Assembly: GCA_002317385.1 (NCBI GenBank)
Contig: DCJH01000026.1
Span: 29,066 to 93,065, forward strand
DNA length: 64,000 bases
Direction of reading: 5' to 3'
DNA from: Prevotella sp. UBA1705
Lineage (GTDB): Bacteria; Bacteroidota; Bacteroidia; Bacteroidales; Bacteroidaceae
The notes beneath the pieces are model-generated. The model saw nothing but the letters and a program-made list of their open reading frames with translations, made no database searches and was not told the DNA's origin. Shown in pieces: positions 52,433 to 61,753 of the stretch. Positions within the stretch are counted from its first letter, which is position 1. Each line of letters opens with the position of its first letter. The translations under genes were made by a program, and so were the position numbers.

Positions 52433-53632
52433 TTATTTGTCTTTTCGGGAGTATTCTTCCAATGCCTTACGGAGAATAAACAGGGCGCGCTCCAGGTCTT
52501 CCTGCTTCAATACATAGGCGATGCGCACCTGGTTGACACCTGCTCCGGGCGTGGTATAGAATCCGGCGGCAGGCGCCATCATCACTGTCTCGCCCTCATA
52601 ATTAAACTCTTCGAGACACCAGCGGCAGAAATCCTCGGCGTTGTCGATAGGCAACTGGGCCACAGTATAGAACGCTCCCATGGGGATAGGGGAGTAGACG
52701 CCCGGAATGCGGTTCAAGCCGTCGATGAGACATTTGCGTCGTTCCACATACTCGTCGTAGACATCGCGGTAGTATTCGGCCGGAGCATCGAGCGACGCCT
52801 CTGCCACAATCTGGCCAATCAATGGGGGAGACAGACGGGCCTGACAGAATTTCATCACCGCCTTGCGCACTTCGGCATTGTGGGTGATAAGCGCACCGAT
52901 GCGGATGCCGCACTCGGAGAATCGCTTGGAAACCGAGTCGATGAGAATCACATTCTGTTCTATGCCCGTAAGGTGCATGGCACTGATGTATGGGCTGCCT
53001 GTATAGATGTACTCGCGATACACTTCGTCGGAGAAGAGATAGAGGTCGTACTTGGCCACCAAGTCGCGAATCTGATTCATCTCGCGACGGGTATAGAGAT
53101 AGCCAGTAGGGTTGTTGGGGTTGCAAATCATGATGGCGCGCGTGCGATCATTAATCAGTTCCTCAAACTTCTCAACCTTGGGCAGCGAGAATCCCTCCTC
53201 AATGGTGGTGGCGATGGTACGTATCTTGGCACCAGCCGATATGGCAAAGGCCATATAGTTGGCGTAGGCCGGTTCCGGAACGATAATCTCGTCGCCGGGA
53301 TTAAGGCAGCTCATGAATGCGAAAAGCACCGCCTCTGAACCACCCGAGGTGATGATGATCTCGTCGGGCGATACATTTATATTATATTTCGCGTAGTAAT
53401 TTACTAATTTCTTGCGGTAGGATAAGTAGCCTTGTGAGGGGGAGTACTCCAAAACTTTACGGTCTATGCGCTTCAGAGCATCGAGGCCTACCTGCGGTGA
53501 GGGCAAATCGGGCTGGCCAATGTTCAAATGATATACCTTGATACCACGTTCCTTGGCCGCAGCGGCCAAAGGGGCGAGCTTTCTAATGGGCGACTCAGGC
53601 ATCTCGAGTCCACGTACTGATATTTCAGGCAT
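52433..53632 (-). CDS. PLP-dependent aminotransferase, class I/II
   Basis: A 399-residue fold-type I transaminase similar to aspartate or aromatic aminotransferases. GIKVYHLNIGQPDLPSP, SQGYLSYRKKL, ICNPNNPTGYLYTR near residue 175 and the PLP-lysine block IDSVSKRFSECGIRIG near 237 are visible; the C-terminal Arg lies in QVRIAYVL. Substrate cannot be told. The gene has a full promoter upstream and leads the permease gene. Confidence 0.92.
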   Translation of the reverse strand: MPEISVRGLEMPESPIRKLAPLAAAAKERGIKVYHLNIGQPDLPSPQVGLDALKRIDRKVLEYSPSQGYLSYRKKLVNYYAKYNINVSPDEIIITSGGSEAVLFAFMSCLNPGDEIIVPEPAYANYMAFAISAGAKIRTIATTIEEGFSLPKVEKFEELINDRTRAIMICNPNNPTGYLYTRREMNQIRDLVAKYDLYLFSDEVYREYIYTGSPYISAMHLTGIEQNVILIDSVSKRFSECGIRIGALITHNAEVRKAVMKFCQARLSPPLIGQIVAEASLDAPAEYYRDVYDEYVERRKCLIDGLNRIPGVYSPIPMGAFYTVAQLPIDNAEDFCRWCLEEFNYEGETVMMAPAAGFYTTPGAGVNQVRIAYVLKQEDLERALFILRKALEEYSRKDK

Positions 53633-53668
53633 AGTCTTTCCTAATTATAATCCTTATGAAATTAGGCA

Positions 53669-53700
53669 CAAAGGTAATTTTTTTTATTCGATTAAGCAAA
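53669..53700 (-). promoter_or_regulatory. Aminotransferase promoter
   Basis: Minus strand: TTTG (53697-53700), 20 bases, TACCTTTG (53669-53676). Full consensus; leader about 30 bases. Confidence 0.75.
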
Positions 53701-54188
53701 TTATTCTTTAAAATATGAACTATCCGATTTTATATATTTATCATAACAACGATTATATTAAAAAGTAGTTATCCAGCTACAAGCCCTATTTTATGATGAG
53801 ACCTTTCCATGTTAAGGTTAAAAATAAGTGAAAAGAATCGGGATAATGAAAGGCAGTGCTGGATAAGTCGGAAAATAACAGTAACTTTGTCATTGAATGA
53901 CAATAGAATCTTTGAGGATAACAAAACGATGAGCAAGAAGCCCCTTTGCCATCGAACTATAAATCGCTGATTTTAAATCATTTAGTATCATTCGAATATC
54001 GATTGATACACTTTCGCAGAATCGATGATATCTGTTCGGTTTGCGATCTCTACCTCATCGTCTTGCGATAAGTACCTAAACGCGACACGATTAGTACCTT
54101 GAGGCTATGCGATTAGTACCTTATCGCCAAGCCCTCAGATACAGATGATTGGAAGGCCTCTGCCTGGCCTCGAAAAGAATAAGAAAAG
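53701..54188. other. Divergent gap with a palindrome and dyad array E
   Basis: TAACTTTG (53882-53889) is a -7-like box on the plus strand. It runs into a perfect palindrome, TTGTCATT-G-AATGACAA (53887-53903). Array E follows at 54036-54130. If transcription of the phosphatase gene begins near 53896, its leader would be about 290 bases and would carry the array. Otherwise no coding sequence. Confidence 0.5.
54036..54130 (-). repeat. 22-bp-period dyad array E
   Basis: CC of the core TACC is at 54053, 54075, 54097 and 54119, exactly 22 bases apart. Units: CGATCTCTACCTCATCG, CGATAAGTACCTAAACG, CGATTAGTACCTTGAGG and CGATTAGTACCTTATCG. It lies 59 bases before the HAD phosphatase ATG. Confidence 0.9.
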
Positions 54189-54830
54189 ATGAAATACGAA
54201 AACTATATTTTTGACCTCGACGGCACGCTGCTCAACACCATAGACGACCTTGCTATCAGCTGCAACGAGGCACTGAAAGCTTACAACATGCCCACCTACA
54301 CACTCGACGAAGTGCGCGGATTCGTGGGCAACGGAGTAAAGAAACTACTTGAACGTACAGTGCCTAATGGTACTGATAATCCGCTGTTTGAAGAAACTTT
54401 TGCTTATTTCCGCCAGCACTATCTGGCGCATGGCATGGATCATACCGGACCCTACGGCGGCATCATGGATATGCTCCGACAGATGAAACAGGATGGAAAG
54501 AAGGTGGCCGTGGTGAGCAACAAATTCTGCGCGGCTACCCAAGAACTGGTAGCCCACTATTTCGGCGACCTTGTGGATATGGCTATCGGCGAATCGAAAA
54601 ACGTGAGAAAGAAGCCTGCTCCCGACATGGTGCTGGAGGTGATGCACCAACTTGGGGCCACCACAGACAACACGGTGTATGTGGGCGACAGCGATGTAGA
54701 CATTGATACAGCACGCAACTGTACCCTACCCTGCATCAGCGTGCTATGGGGTTTCCGCTCCAAAGAGTTCCTGTTGGATCATGGCGCCGTGACCTTGGCG
54801 AGCACGCCGGCCGACATTCTCAGCATTTAG
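54189..54830 (+). CDS. HAD-family phosphatase (phosphoglycolate phosphatase-like)
   Basis: A 213-residue haloacid dehalogenase hydrolase. Motif I FDLDGTLLNT with Asp10 and Asp12, motif II VVSNK near residue 108, motif III Lys in KKPAPD and motif IV GDSDVDIDTARN near 167 are complete, with a helical type-1 cap between. Closest to Gph/PGPase or PpaX; substrate is inference. Its TAG stop shares bases with the TAA stop of the convergent TPR gene. Confidence 0.9.
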   Translation: MKYENYIFDLDGTLLNTIDDLAISCNEALKAYNMPTYTLDEVRGFVGNGVKKLLERTVPNGTDNPLFEETFAYFRQHYLAHGMDHTGPYGGIMDMLRQMKQDGKKVAVVSNKFCAATQELVAHYFGDLVDMAIGESKNVRKKPAPDMVLEVMHQLGATTDNTVYVGDSDVDIDTARNCTLPCISVLWGFRSKEFLLDHGAVTLASTPADILSI

Positions 54831-57061
54831 TGGTCAGCCTCACTGGCTAATTCCTCCTCAATGAGTTCGGCCAGAAGCCTCACATCCACCTCGCCGATGC
54901 CGTAACGACGGAATAGTTTCTGATCCTGAATCAAGATGAAATAGATGTCGGAGGCCTTGCGCTTGTCGGATTCGTATTTCAGAAATGACTCCTTGAACAA
55001 CGCGAGCGACTCCGACACCTTGCCCGAGAACCAATGGCAATAGGCGGCATTGAGATAGTCGGACGGCTTGGCCGACGGGCTCGACAGGATGGGCTGATAG
55101 AGTGCCAGTGCCTGTTCGGTGCGCCCGAGGAACAATTGACCCCAAGCCAGCGCCCGTTTCACCTTGAGATCGTCGGGCTTCTCATACTCCAACCGGTAGA
55201 GCATCTTCACGCCTTCCTCCGCATTGTCGCTGTTAATCAGCGAGATAGCCAAGTTTTGGGTTATCTCTTCATTGTCAGGATCCTTGTCATAGAGTTCGCC
55301 ATAAGCATCCGCCGCATCTTCAAACTCGTGCATCAGGAAGCTGGCATAGGCATATCCGGCCAGTGCTTGGCGGTCTTCAGGGTCCATGTCGCAGAGCTGA
55401 CCATAGATGGCTTGGGCCTCCATCAACCTGTCCTGCCGCATAAAAAGGCGGGCCTCTATACGGAGGTCATTGGGATTGTCAAGTTCCTTGTAGGCATAAT
55501 AAAGTTTGCTTAGCGGCCTGTACATCTTCTTTTTTATCAAGAATTTCATCACCCGGCGGGCCTCCTGCCCCATCTTCTTCTCGAACACCGCGTTGAGAAG
55601 GAAGAGGAAAGTATCCTCCTCAAACGGACTTTGGAACATCTGGCGCATGTCGCTCAGCGTGAAGAATCGGTAGAGATCCTGCAGATACATGCGGCGCACA
55701 AACTGCGGATCGCTCACGTCGATGTCCTGATCGCCATAGATGCCCACAGGCGCATCGCCCGAATTGAACATCTCGATAACGTTGGCCGGCAGCTTGTTGA
55801 AGATGGCCGAGGTGCCGAGCACGAAACTATATTTATCTGAATCGCAGAACGAACCGCTCTTGAGTATGGCCCGTATCATGCCCGACTGCAGGAAATCGGC
55901 TGGCAGATGCTGTAGCTGTGGGTGGTCAGCGGAGAACGGCATGAACCAGTTGCAGAGCGTATAGAAGAACGAGAAACGCTTCATCTGGGAGAAACCGCTG
56001 AAATAAATGTCCACTCCCTGGTCGCGCATATCCATCATCTTGCGCATGCTCTGCTCCAGTTCCTCCATCTTTTTCTCGTCGGCGTCGGGATGGAGAATAT
56101 CCTCTAAGGGGTCTTCATCCTTGGGTTTGATGCCCGAACTGGTAATCTCGAAATTCTGATTCCGGAGCAGAGACGGCATGATGTCGCGCTGCAACCGGTC
56201 GTTGTCGGCCTTGGCGTTGAGGCAATACACCATCTGCATCTGCAGTTCCATCACCTCGCGCCTTACCCGTTCGTCGTCGAGCAGTTGACCAATGCGTTGC
56301 TTCACGGTAGGAAAAACCTTCACCATCTCATCGTTGAGGGCGATGGTCCAGCCCACAAGAGCCCGCTGACACACGTGGACATCCTGCGCCTGCACATAGA
56401 TTTCCACGAGGGCGAGCACACGTTCGTAGTCTTTGTTGACCATTCCGCCCAGCATCATGCCAGCCACAAGGAGCTGTGCGTCGGCTGTCTCGATGGTGGG
56501 CGACGACACGAGAGCAGCCATGTCTGTGGCAAAATCGTGGCTCCACTGACGAGAGAAAATCATGGCCGCAAAGAGATGCTGCATGTATTGGTGGTGTTCG
56601 GCATAGGTGTTGCGCAAGGCCGACTGCTTCGCGTCGCCGGCTTCAAGGGAGAGCATGGCCACGTCGGTGACGAAATTCTCCAACTTGAGCTTCACCGACT
56701 CTGCGTCGAAAGCAATGGCATTACGATAGGATTGATAGGAGCTCCAACTTGAATCGTATAGCCGGCGCAACTCGGTATGGATGTCGTAGAGCAGTCGGAA
56801 GAGCCTACGATACAAGGCATCGTAGAGTTCCTGACGCTTCTCGTCGCGGTAACCGTTCTTGAAAAAATCGAGCATTAGTCTATAGTCAGCCTCTATCGCC
56901 TCCAATTTGCCGGGCAGTTCCTCGAACGGATATCGGTTCATCAAAGCGCGGATCGCCTTCAGCGCGCCGCTCAGGTCGCCCAAATCGTCCAGGTCTTTCT
57001 TGATGGCGAATAACTTTTCTTGGGCTGTGTGCCAGTCCGAATATGGCTGTTGCTCGTTCAT
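54827..57061 (-). CDS. Large cytoplasmic TPR protein
   Basis: A 744-residue protein without signal peptide or membrane helix. The first 400 residues are helical without clear repeats (EELPGKLEAIEADYRLMLDFF; LLLDIHTELRRLYDSSWSSYQSYRN-type segments). From about residue 500 TPR units appear: YRPLSKLYYAYKELDNPNDL, RLMEAQAIYGQLCDMDPEDRQALAGYAYASF, FEDAADAYGELYDKDPDNEEI, AEEGVKMLYRLEYEKPDDL and RTEQALALYQPILSSPSAKP. It lies 32 bases after a binding-protein-like lipoprotein gene on the same strand. Function unknown. Confidence 0.82.
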   Translation of the reverse strand: MNEQQPYSDWHTAQEKLFAIKKDLDDLGDLSGALKAIRALMNRYPFEELPGKLEAIEADYRLMLDFFKNGYRDEKRQELYDALYRRLFRLLYDIHTELRRLYDSSWSSYQSYRNAIAFDAESVKLKLENFVTDVAMLSLEAGDAKQSALRNTYAEHHQYMQHLFAAMIFSRQWSHDFATDMAALVSSPTIETADAQLLVAGMMLGGMVNKDYERVLALVEIYVQAQDVHVCQRALVGWTIALNDEMVKVFPTVKQRIGQLLDDERVRREVMELQMQMVYCLNAKADNDRLQRDIMPSLLRNQNFEITSSGIKPKDEDPLEDILHPDADEKKMEELEQSMRKMMDMRDQGVDIYFSGFSQMKRFSFFYTLCNWFMPFSADHPQLQHLPADFLQSGMIRAILKSGSFCDSDKYSFVLGTSAIFNKLPANVIEMFNSGDAPVGIYGDQDIDVSDPQFVRRMYLQDLYRFFTLSDMRQMFQSPFEEDTFLFLLNAVFEKKMGQEARRVMKFLIKKKMYRPLSKLYYAYKELDNPNDLRIEARLFMRQDRLMEAQAIYGQLCDMDPEDRQALAGYAYASFLMHEFEDAADAYGELYDKDPDNEEITQNLAISLINSDNAEEGVKMLYRLEYEKPDDLKVKRALAWGQLFLGRTEQALALYQPILSSPSAKPSDYLNAAYCHWFSGKVSESLALFKESFLKYESDKRKASDIYFILIQDQKLFRRYGIGEVDVRLLAELIEEELASEADH

Positions 57062-57093
57062 AGCTGTGTTTTTAGGGATAAAAAGCGTGGCTG

Positions 57094-58011
57094 TCAGTTC
57101 CAGTATCTCTGGGCCAGGACCACGTCGGTAGGTCTCGGGGGGGCAGCATGGCGATAGGTCATGCGGGGCAAAGCCTTCACCGTCTTGCCATCTACACCCA
57201 TATATTTCTCGATAATCTTGGCATAGTGCCCCACTCCATTCTTATTGATGGAGTCGCACATATTATTATATACCTTCAGGAATAGGGCGAGCTGCTTCTG
57301 CCGATTCTTGTCTTTCAGAGCCTTCTCGCGGAATGCGATGACGCCCAAACGGAACTTCTTGCCCTGCGAATCCATCAAGACGGGATTGTTGTTGAGCCTG
57401 GCGGCAGTGGCCTGAGGCTCTGGGATGACAATGGCATCCATCTCATTGTTGAGCAACATCTTCAGGCGAATCTTCACATCGTTTATCTGTATGCGATAGA
57501 CATCGAACTTGGGGCGGGCGCTGTCCACCGCCAAGCCAGCCAGATAATCGGTTGCCGAGTAGCGCGTCATGGCTATCATCTTGTCAGACAACTGCTTGAG
57601 TTCCTTCACACGAGCCACTCTGTTGGAAACAATCTGCCAATTCAGGTCGGTCGCCGCCACATATCTGAGGGCCGTTCCACGCTTCTTCAGTCGCTCGGCA
57701 CGGATGAGATCGGTCACAAATCCTTCTACATGACCACCCTCGATAAGCGTGTCACCGTCTATCTGAGAGTTGCGGGCACGTAGGTGAACGTCTACTCCGG
57801 CCTGCTGAAACAGGCTGTCCTCGGCGCCGATGAATAGCGGCAGACAGTCCATTGTGGGTGTCGTGGCAATCTTGAGCGCCGCAGAATCCTCCTGCGCAAG
57901 CCGCTTCTGGTCCTTGGCTGTCCGCTTCATCCTCTCTTCATAAGAGTTGCCGCAAGCCCCGAGGGCCACGGTCAGACCCAGCAATATGGCGTATAAAAAC
58001 AGTTTCTTCAT
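57094..58011 (-). CDS. Periplasmic binding protein-like lipoprotein (NMT1/SsuA type)
   Basis: A 305-residue lipoprotein with lipobox ALGAC, Cys20. The mature part has the fold signs of type 2 binding proteins: IATTPTMDCLPLFIGAEDSLFQQAGVDVHLRA (about 48-80), GTALRYVAATDLNWQIVSN, and MLLNNEMDAIVIPEPQATAA near 215, like riboflavin/thiamine-precursor or sulfonate-binding proteins. No ABC permease or ATPase is next to it, so it may serve a distant transporter or have another role. ATG at 58011 is used (MKKLFLYAI); it is divergent from radA. Confidence 0.82.
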   Translation of the reverse strand: MKKLFLYAILLGLTVALGACGNSYEERMKRTAKDQKRLAQEDSAALKIATTPTMDCLPLFIGAEDSLFQQAGVDVHLRARNSQIDGDTLIEGGHVEGFVTDLIRAERLKKRGTALRYVAATDLNWQIVSNRVARVKELKQLSDKMIAMTRYSATDYLAGLAVDSARPKFDVYRIQINDVKIRLKMLLNNEMDAIVIPEPQATAARLNNNPVLMDSQGKKFRLGVIAFREKALKDKNRQKQLALFLKVYNNMCDSINKNGVGHYAKIIEKYMGVDGKTVKALPRMTYRHAAPPRPTDVVLAQRYWN

Positions 58012-58015
58012 GTGG

Positions 58016-58041
58016 TGCAAAGTTAATAATTAATTTTTGCA
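58016..58041. promoter_or_regulatory. Dyad element between the lipoprotein gene and radA
   Basis: TGCAAA (58016-58021) and TTTGCA (58036-58041) flank TTAATAATTAA-type sequence, a near-symmetric 26-base element. It covers a -7 box of the minus-strand gene (TAACTTTG, 58018-58025) and the -33 box of radA. Confidence 0.5.
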
Positions 58042-58066
58042 ATTACGGAAAAAAACACTACTTTTG
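58036..58066 (+). promoter_or_regulatory. radA promoter
   Basis: TTTG (58036-58039), 19 bases, TACTTTTG (58059-58066). Full consensus; leader about 30 bases. Confidence 0.75.
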
Positions 58067-58100
58067 CATGAGTATTATAAAGCATTAACAGGCATTAGAT

Positions 58101-59510
58101 ATGGCAAAAGACAAGACGATGTATGTTTGTAGCAATTGCGGATATGAGTCGGCCAAATGGTTGGGCAAATGTCCTTCGTGTGGCGAATGGTCATCGTTCA
58201 AGGAAATCAAGGTGGCCAACACGTCGGGGACCAATGCGGCCAAGAGCGCTGCCCTGTCGCTGCGCCATGGCGAGAGCCCCAAGGGACTGCATCCGGGCGG
58301 CCAGAGCAAACCGATGTTGCTCCATGAGATCTCGGCCAAGGACGAGCCGCGCGTCGATACTCACGACGATGAGCTCAACCGCGTGCTGGGTGGCGGACTC
58401 GTGCCAGGCAGCATCACGCTGCTGGGCGGTGAGCCGGGCATCGGCAAGTCGACGCTCACGCTCCAGACCATCCTCTCCATGCCCGAGAAACGCATACTCT
58501 ATGTGAGTGGCGAGGAGAGCGCTCACCAGATCAAGATGCGTGCCGAGCGACTCAATCCGAGCAATCCCGAAGCCATCTTCGTACTGTGCGAGACATCGCT
58601 GGAAAATGTGTTCGGGCATATTCAGGAGGTGCAACCCGACCTCGTGGTCATCGACTCCATCCAGACCATGGCCACAGAGACGGTCGACTCCTCACCTGGA
58701 AGCATCACCCAGGTGCGCGAATGTGCCTCCGCCCTACTCCGCTTTGCCAAGACAAGTGGTGTGCCTGTGATTCTCATCGGACATATTAATAAGGAGGGAA
58801 CACTCGCCGGACCGAAAATATTGGAGCATATTGTCGATACCGTTATCCAGTTTGAGGGCGACCAGCACTATATGTACCGCATTCTGCGAAGCATGAAGAA
58901 CCGATTCGGAAGTACTTCTGAATTAGGCATTTATGAGATGCGCCAAGATGGACTTCGGCAGGTTTCCAATCCCTCGGAGCTCCTGCTCACCGAAGACCAC
59001 GAGGGACTCTCGGGCATAGCCATCAGTTCTGCCATCGAGGGCGTGCGCCCATTCCTTGTGGAAACCCAGGCTCTTGTCTCGTCGGCAGCCTACGGAACGC
59101 CACAGCGCTCAGCCACAGGGTTCGACCAGCGCCGCCTGAACATGCTGCTGGCCGTGCTGGAGAAGCGCGTGGGATTCAAGCTCATGCAGAAAGACGTGTT
59201 CCTTAACATTGCCGGTGGACTGCGCGTAACCGACATGGCCATGGACCTGAGCGTGATAGCCGCGGTGCTGTCGAGCAACGTAGATACCCCCATTGAGCCC
59301 GGCTGGTGCATGTGTGGCGAGGTGGGTTTGAGCGGTGAGGTGCGCCCAGTGAGCCGAGTGGAACAGCGCATTGCCGAGGCCGAGAAACTCGGTTTCAGCC
59401 ATATTATCCTCCCCTCTCACAACCTGAAAAGCATCAATGCCCACAAATATAAGATTGAACTCCATCCCGTGAAGAAGGTGGAAGGTGCCTTGCGGGCATT
59501 GTTCGGATAA
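58101..59510 (+). CDS. radA: DNA repair protein RadA
   Basis: RecA-like ATPase that promotes branch migration of recombination intermediates. The 469-residue protein has an N-terminal zinc finger (CSNCGYESAKWLGKCPSCG, residues 9-27), Walker A GGEPGIGKSTLT near 114, the RadA-specific KNRFG motif (MKNRFGSTSELG) near 270, and a C-terminal Lon-like domain (from about 300; LSGEVRPVSRVEQR). It starts the radA-queC pair; queC follows 12 bases later. Confidence 0.97.
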   Translation: MAKDKTMYVCSNCGYESAKWLGKCPSCGEWSSFKEIKVANTSGTNAAKSAALSLRHGESPKGLHPGGQSKPMLLHEISAKDEPRVDTHDDELNRVLGGGLVPGSITLLGGEPGIGKSTLTLQTILSMPEKRILYVSGEESAHQIKMRAERLNPSNPEAIFVLCETSLENVFGHIQEVQPDLVVIDSIQTMATETVDSSPGSITQVRECASALLRFAKTSGVPVILIGHINKEGTLAGPKILEHIVDTVIQFEGDQHYMYRILRSMKNRFGSTSELGIYEMRQDGLRQVSNPSELLLTEDHEGLSGIAISSAIEGVRPFLVETQALVSSAAYGTPQRSATGFDQRRLNMLLAVLEKRVGFKLMQKDVFLNIAGGLRVTDMAMDLSVIAAVLSSNVDTPIEPGWCMCGEVGLSGEVRPVSRVEQRIAEAEKLGFSHIILPSHNLKSINAHKYKIELHPVKKVEGALRALFG

Positions 59511-59522
59511 AAACAAGAAGAA

Positions 59523-60176
59523 ATGAAAGATTCCATTATTATTGTCAGTGGTGGCATGGATTCCATCACGATGCTCTATGAGTTTAAGGACAGGATAGCC
59601 TTGGGTGTGTCGTTCGACTACGGCAGCAATCACAACGCCCGCGAGATTCCCTTTGCAGCCATGCACTGCGAGCGGCTGAGCATCCCCCATATCACGATAC
59701 CATTGGACTTCATGCCCAAATATTTCAAGTCGAGTCTGCTCGAAGGGGCAGCCGCCATTCCCGAGGGCAACTACGACGAGGCCAACATGCAATCTACTGT
59801 TGTGCCTTTCCGCAATGGCATCATGCTCAGCATCGCAGCCGGCATTGCCGAGAGTCACAACCTGAAATACATCATGATGGCCAACCATTCGGGCGACCAT
59901 ACCATCTACCCCGATTGCCGCCCGGAGTTTGTCCAGGCTATGTCTGAAGCCACCAAGGCCGGCACCTATCCCGGTATTGAGATTCTGGCGCCCTATACCG
60001 ACATTACCAAAAGCGACATTGCCCGCCACGGCAAGGCCCTTGGGCTCGACTATGCCGAGACCTGGAGCTGCTACAAAGGAGGCGAGAAACACTGCGGCAA
60101 GTGTGGCACCTGTCGGGAACGAATGGAAGCCCTGAGCGACGCCGGCATCCCCGACACGACAGAATATGAGGACTGA
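59523..60176 (+). CDS. queC: 7-cyano-7-deazaguanine synthase
   Basis: Makes preQ0 from 7-carboxy-7-deazaguanine in queuosine synthesis. The 217-residue enzyme has the PP-loop SGGMDSITML at residues 9-18 and the C-terminal zinc site with four cysteines in CYKGGEKHCGKCGTC (about 183-197). The other queuosine genes are not in the window. Co-transcribed with radA. Confidence 0.93.
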   Translation: MKDSIIIVSGGMDSITMLYEFKDRIALGVSFDYGSNHNAREIPFAAMHCERLSIPHITIPLDFMPKYFKSSLLEGAAAIPEGNYDEANMQSTVVPFRNGIMLSIAAGIAESHNLKYIMMANHSGDHTIYPDCRPEFVQAMSEATKAGTYPGIEILAPYTDITKSDIARHGKALGLDYAETWSCYKGGEKHCGKCGTCRERMEALSDAGIPDTTEYED

Positions 60177-60267
60177 GTTTTGCCATATAGATATGACAAT
60201 CCTTAAGCAATCGAGTGAAAAAACCAAAAAACTGATGTCGGGGCCTCCAGTTGTCCGATAAAATTAG

Positions 60268-60275
60268 TAACTTTG
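60268..60275 (+). promoter_or_regulatory. -7 box of pgk
   Basis: TAACTTTG fits TAnnTTTG, 77 bases before the ATG. No proper -33 TTTG. Confidence 0.45.
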
Positions 60276-60352
60276 CATAGCTATCAAAAGGTTGGTTTTT
60301 ACCTCGAAAATAGTTCATGCAGATTGATTTTTAACAATAAAATAAACAGAAA

Positions 60353-61603
60353 ATGACAATCGAAGAATTCAACTTTGCCGGTAAGAAGGCAATCGTTCGT
60401 GTAGATTTCAATGTGCCATTGGATGAGAATGGCAATGTAACTGACGACACTCGTATCCGTGGCGCCCTCCCCACCCTGAAGAAGATTCTGGCCGATGGTG
60501 GTGCTGTCATCATGATGAGCCACATGGGCAAGCCCAAGGGCAAGGTAAACGAGAAGTTGAGCCTGAGCCAGATTGTGGACAAGGTGTCTGAGCGTCTGGG
60601 TGTTGAAGTGAAGTTTGCCAAGGACTGCGGCAATGCCGAGGCTGAGGCTGCTGCCCTGAAGATGGGGGAGGCCCTGCTGCTGGAGAACCTTCGCTTCTAT
60701 CCCGAGGAGGAAGGCAAGCCTGTTGGCGTAGAGAAGGGTACTCCCGAGTTTGACGCTGCCAAGAGCGCCATGAAGGAGTCGCAGAAGAACTTCGCCAAGA
60801 AGTTGGCCTCTTATGCAGACGTATATGTAAACGACGCCTTCGGAACTGCTCACCGCAAGCACGCCTCAACAGCCGTTATCGCCGACTATTTCGACGCTGA
60901 CTCTAAGATGTTGGGCTACCTCATGGAGAAGGAAGTTACTGCTATCGACAACGTTTTGAAGAATGCCCAGCATCCTTTCACCGCTATCATCGGCGGTTCA
61001 AAGGTGAGCTCTAAGCTCGGCGTTATCCAGAACCTGCTCGACAAGGTAGACAACCTGATCATCGGTGGTGGTATGGGTTATACCTTCATCAAGGCTAAGG
61101 GTGGCAAGATTGGTAACTCTCTGCACGAGGACGACCTGATGCCCGAGGCTCTGAACGTGATTGCTGCTGCCAAGGAGAAGGGTGTGAACCTGTCTCTGTC
61201 TGTGGCTACCGTTTGCGGCAAGGAGTTCTCTAACGACACCGAGCGAAAGGTATTCCCCATCGACAATATTCCTGACGAGTGGGAAGGTATGGACGCCAGC
61301 GAGGAGAGCCTCGCCGAGTGGAAGAAGATTATTCTTGATTCCAAGACCATTCTTTGGAACGGCCCTGTAGGTGTGTTCGAGTTTGAGAACTTCGCTCATG
61401 GTACTGGCGAGATTGCCAAGTATGTGGCAGAGGCTACCCAGGAGAACGGCGCCTTCTCATTGGTAGGTGGTGGCGACTCTGTTGCTGCTGTCAACAAGTT
61501 CGGTCTGGCCGACAAGGTTTCTTATGTTTCTACTGGTGGTGGTGCCATGCTCGAGGCTATCGAGGGTAAGGTACTCCCCGGCGTAGCAGCCATTAAAGGC
61601 TAA
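60353..61603 (+). CDS. pgk: Phosphoglycerate kinase
   Basis: Glycolytic kinase that forms ATP from 1,3-bisphosphoglycerate and ADP. The 416-residue protein has VRVDFNVPLDENG at residues 14-26, MMSHMGKPKG near 53, the hinge region IGGSKVSSKLGV near 212, and the nucleotide-site GGGDSVAAVNKFG near 374. Codon use is strongly biased, as expected for a highly expressed gene. Confidence 0.98.
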   Translation: MTIEEFNFAGKKAIVRVDFNVPLDENGNVTDDTRIRGALPTLKKILADGGAVIMMSHMGKPKGKVNEKLSLSQIVDKVSERLGVEVKFAKDCGNAEAEAAALKMGEALLLENLRFYPEEEGKPVGVEKGTPEFDAAKSAMKESQKNFAKKLASYADVYVNDAFGTAHRKHASTAVIADYFDADSKMLGYLMEKEVTAIDNVLKNAQHPFTAIIGGSKVSSKLGVIQNLLDKVDNLIIGGGMGYTFIKAKGGKIGNSLHEDDLMPEALNVIAAAKEKGVNLSLSVATVCGKEFSNDTERKVFPIDNIPDEWEGMDASEESLAEWKKIILDSKTILWNGPVGVFEFENFAHGTGEIAKYVAEATQENGAFSLVGGGDSVAAVNKFGLADKVSYVSTGGGAMLEAIEGKVLPGVAAIKG

Positions 61604-61663
61604 TCACTCTTTCAGAAACTATCAGGGATAGGCGCTACGGTGCCCTACCCTGTTCCCCATAAC

Positions 61664-61705
61664 ACAAGCGCCTCTTCCTATCGAGGAAGAGACGCTTGTA
61701 TTTTT
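61664..61705 (+). terminator. pgk terminator
   Basis: ACAAGCGCCTCTTCCT (61664-61679), ATCG loop, AGGAAGAGACGCTTGT (61684-61699), then ATTTTTC. One C-A mismatch. Confidence 0.92.
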
Positions 61706-61753
61706 CTATGGAATGAACGATACAACATGGCTTATCCATGTAGGATAATAGAG

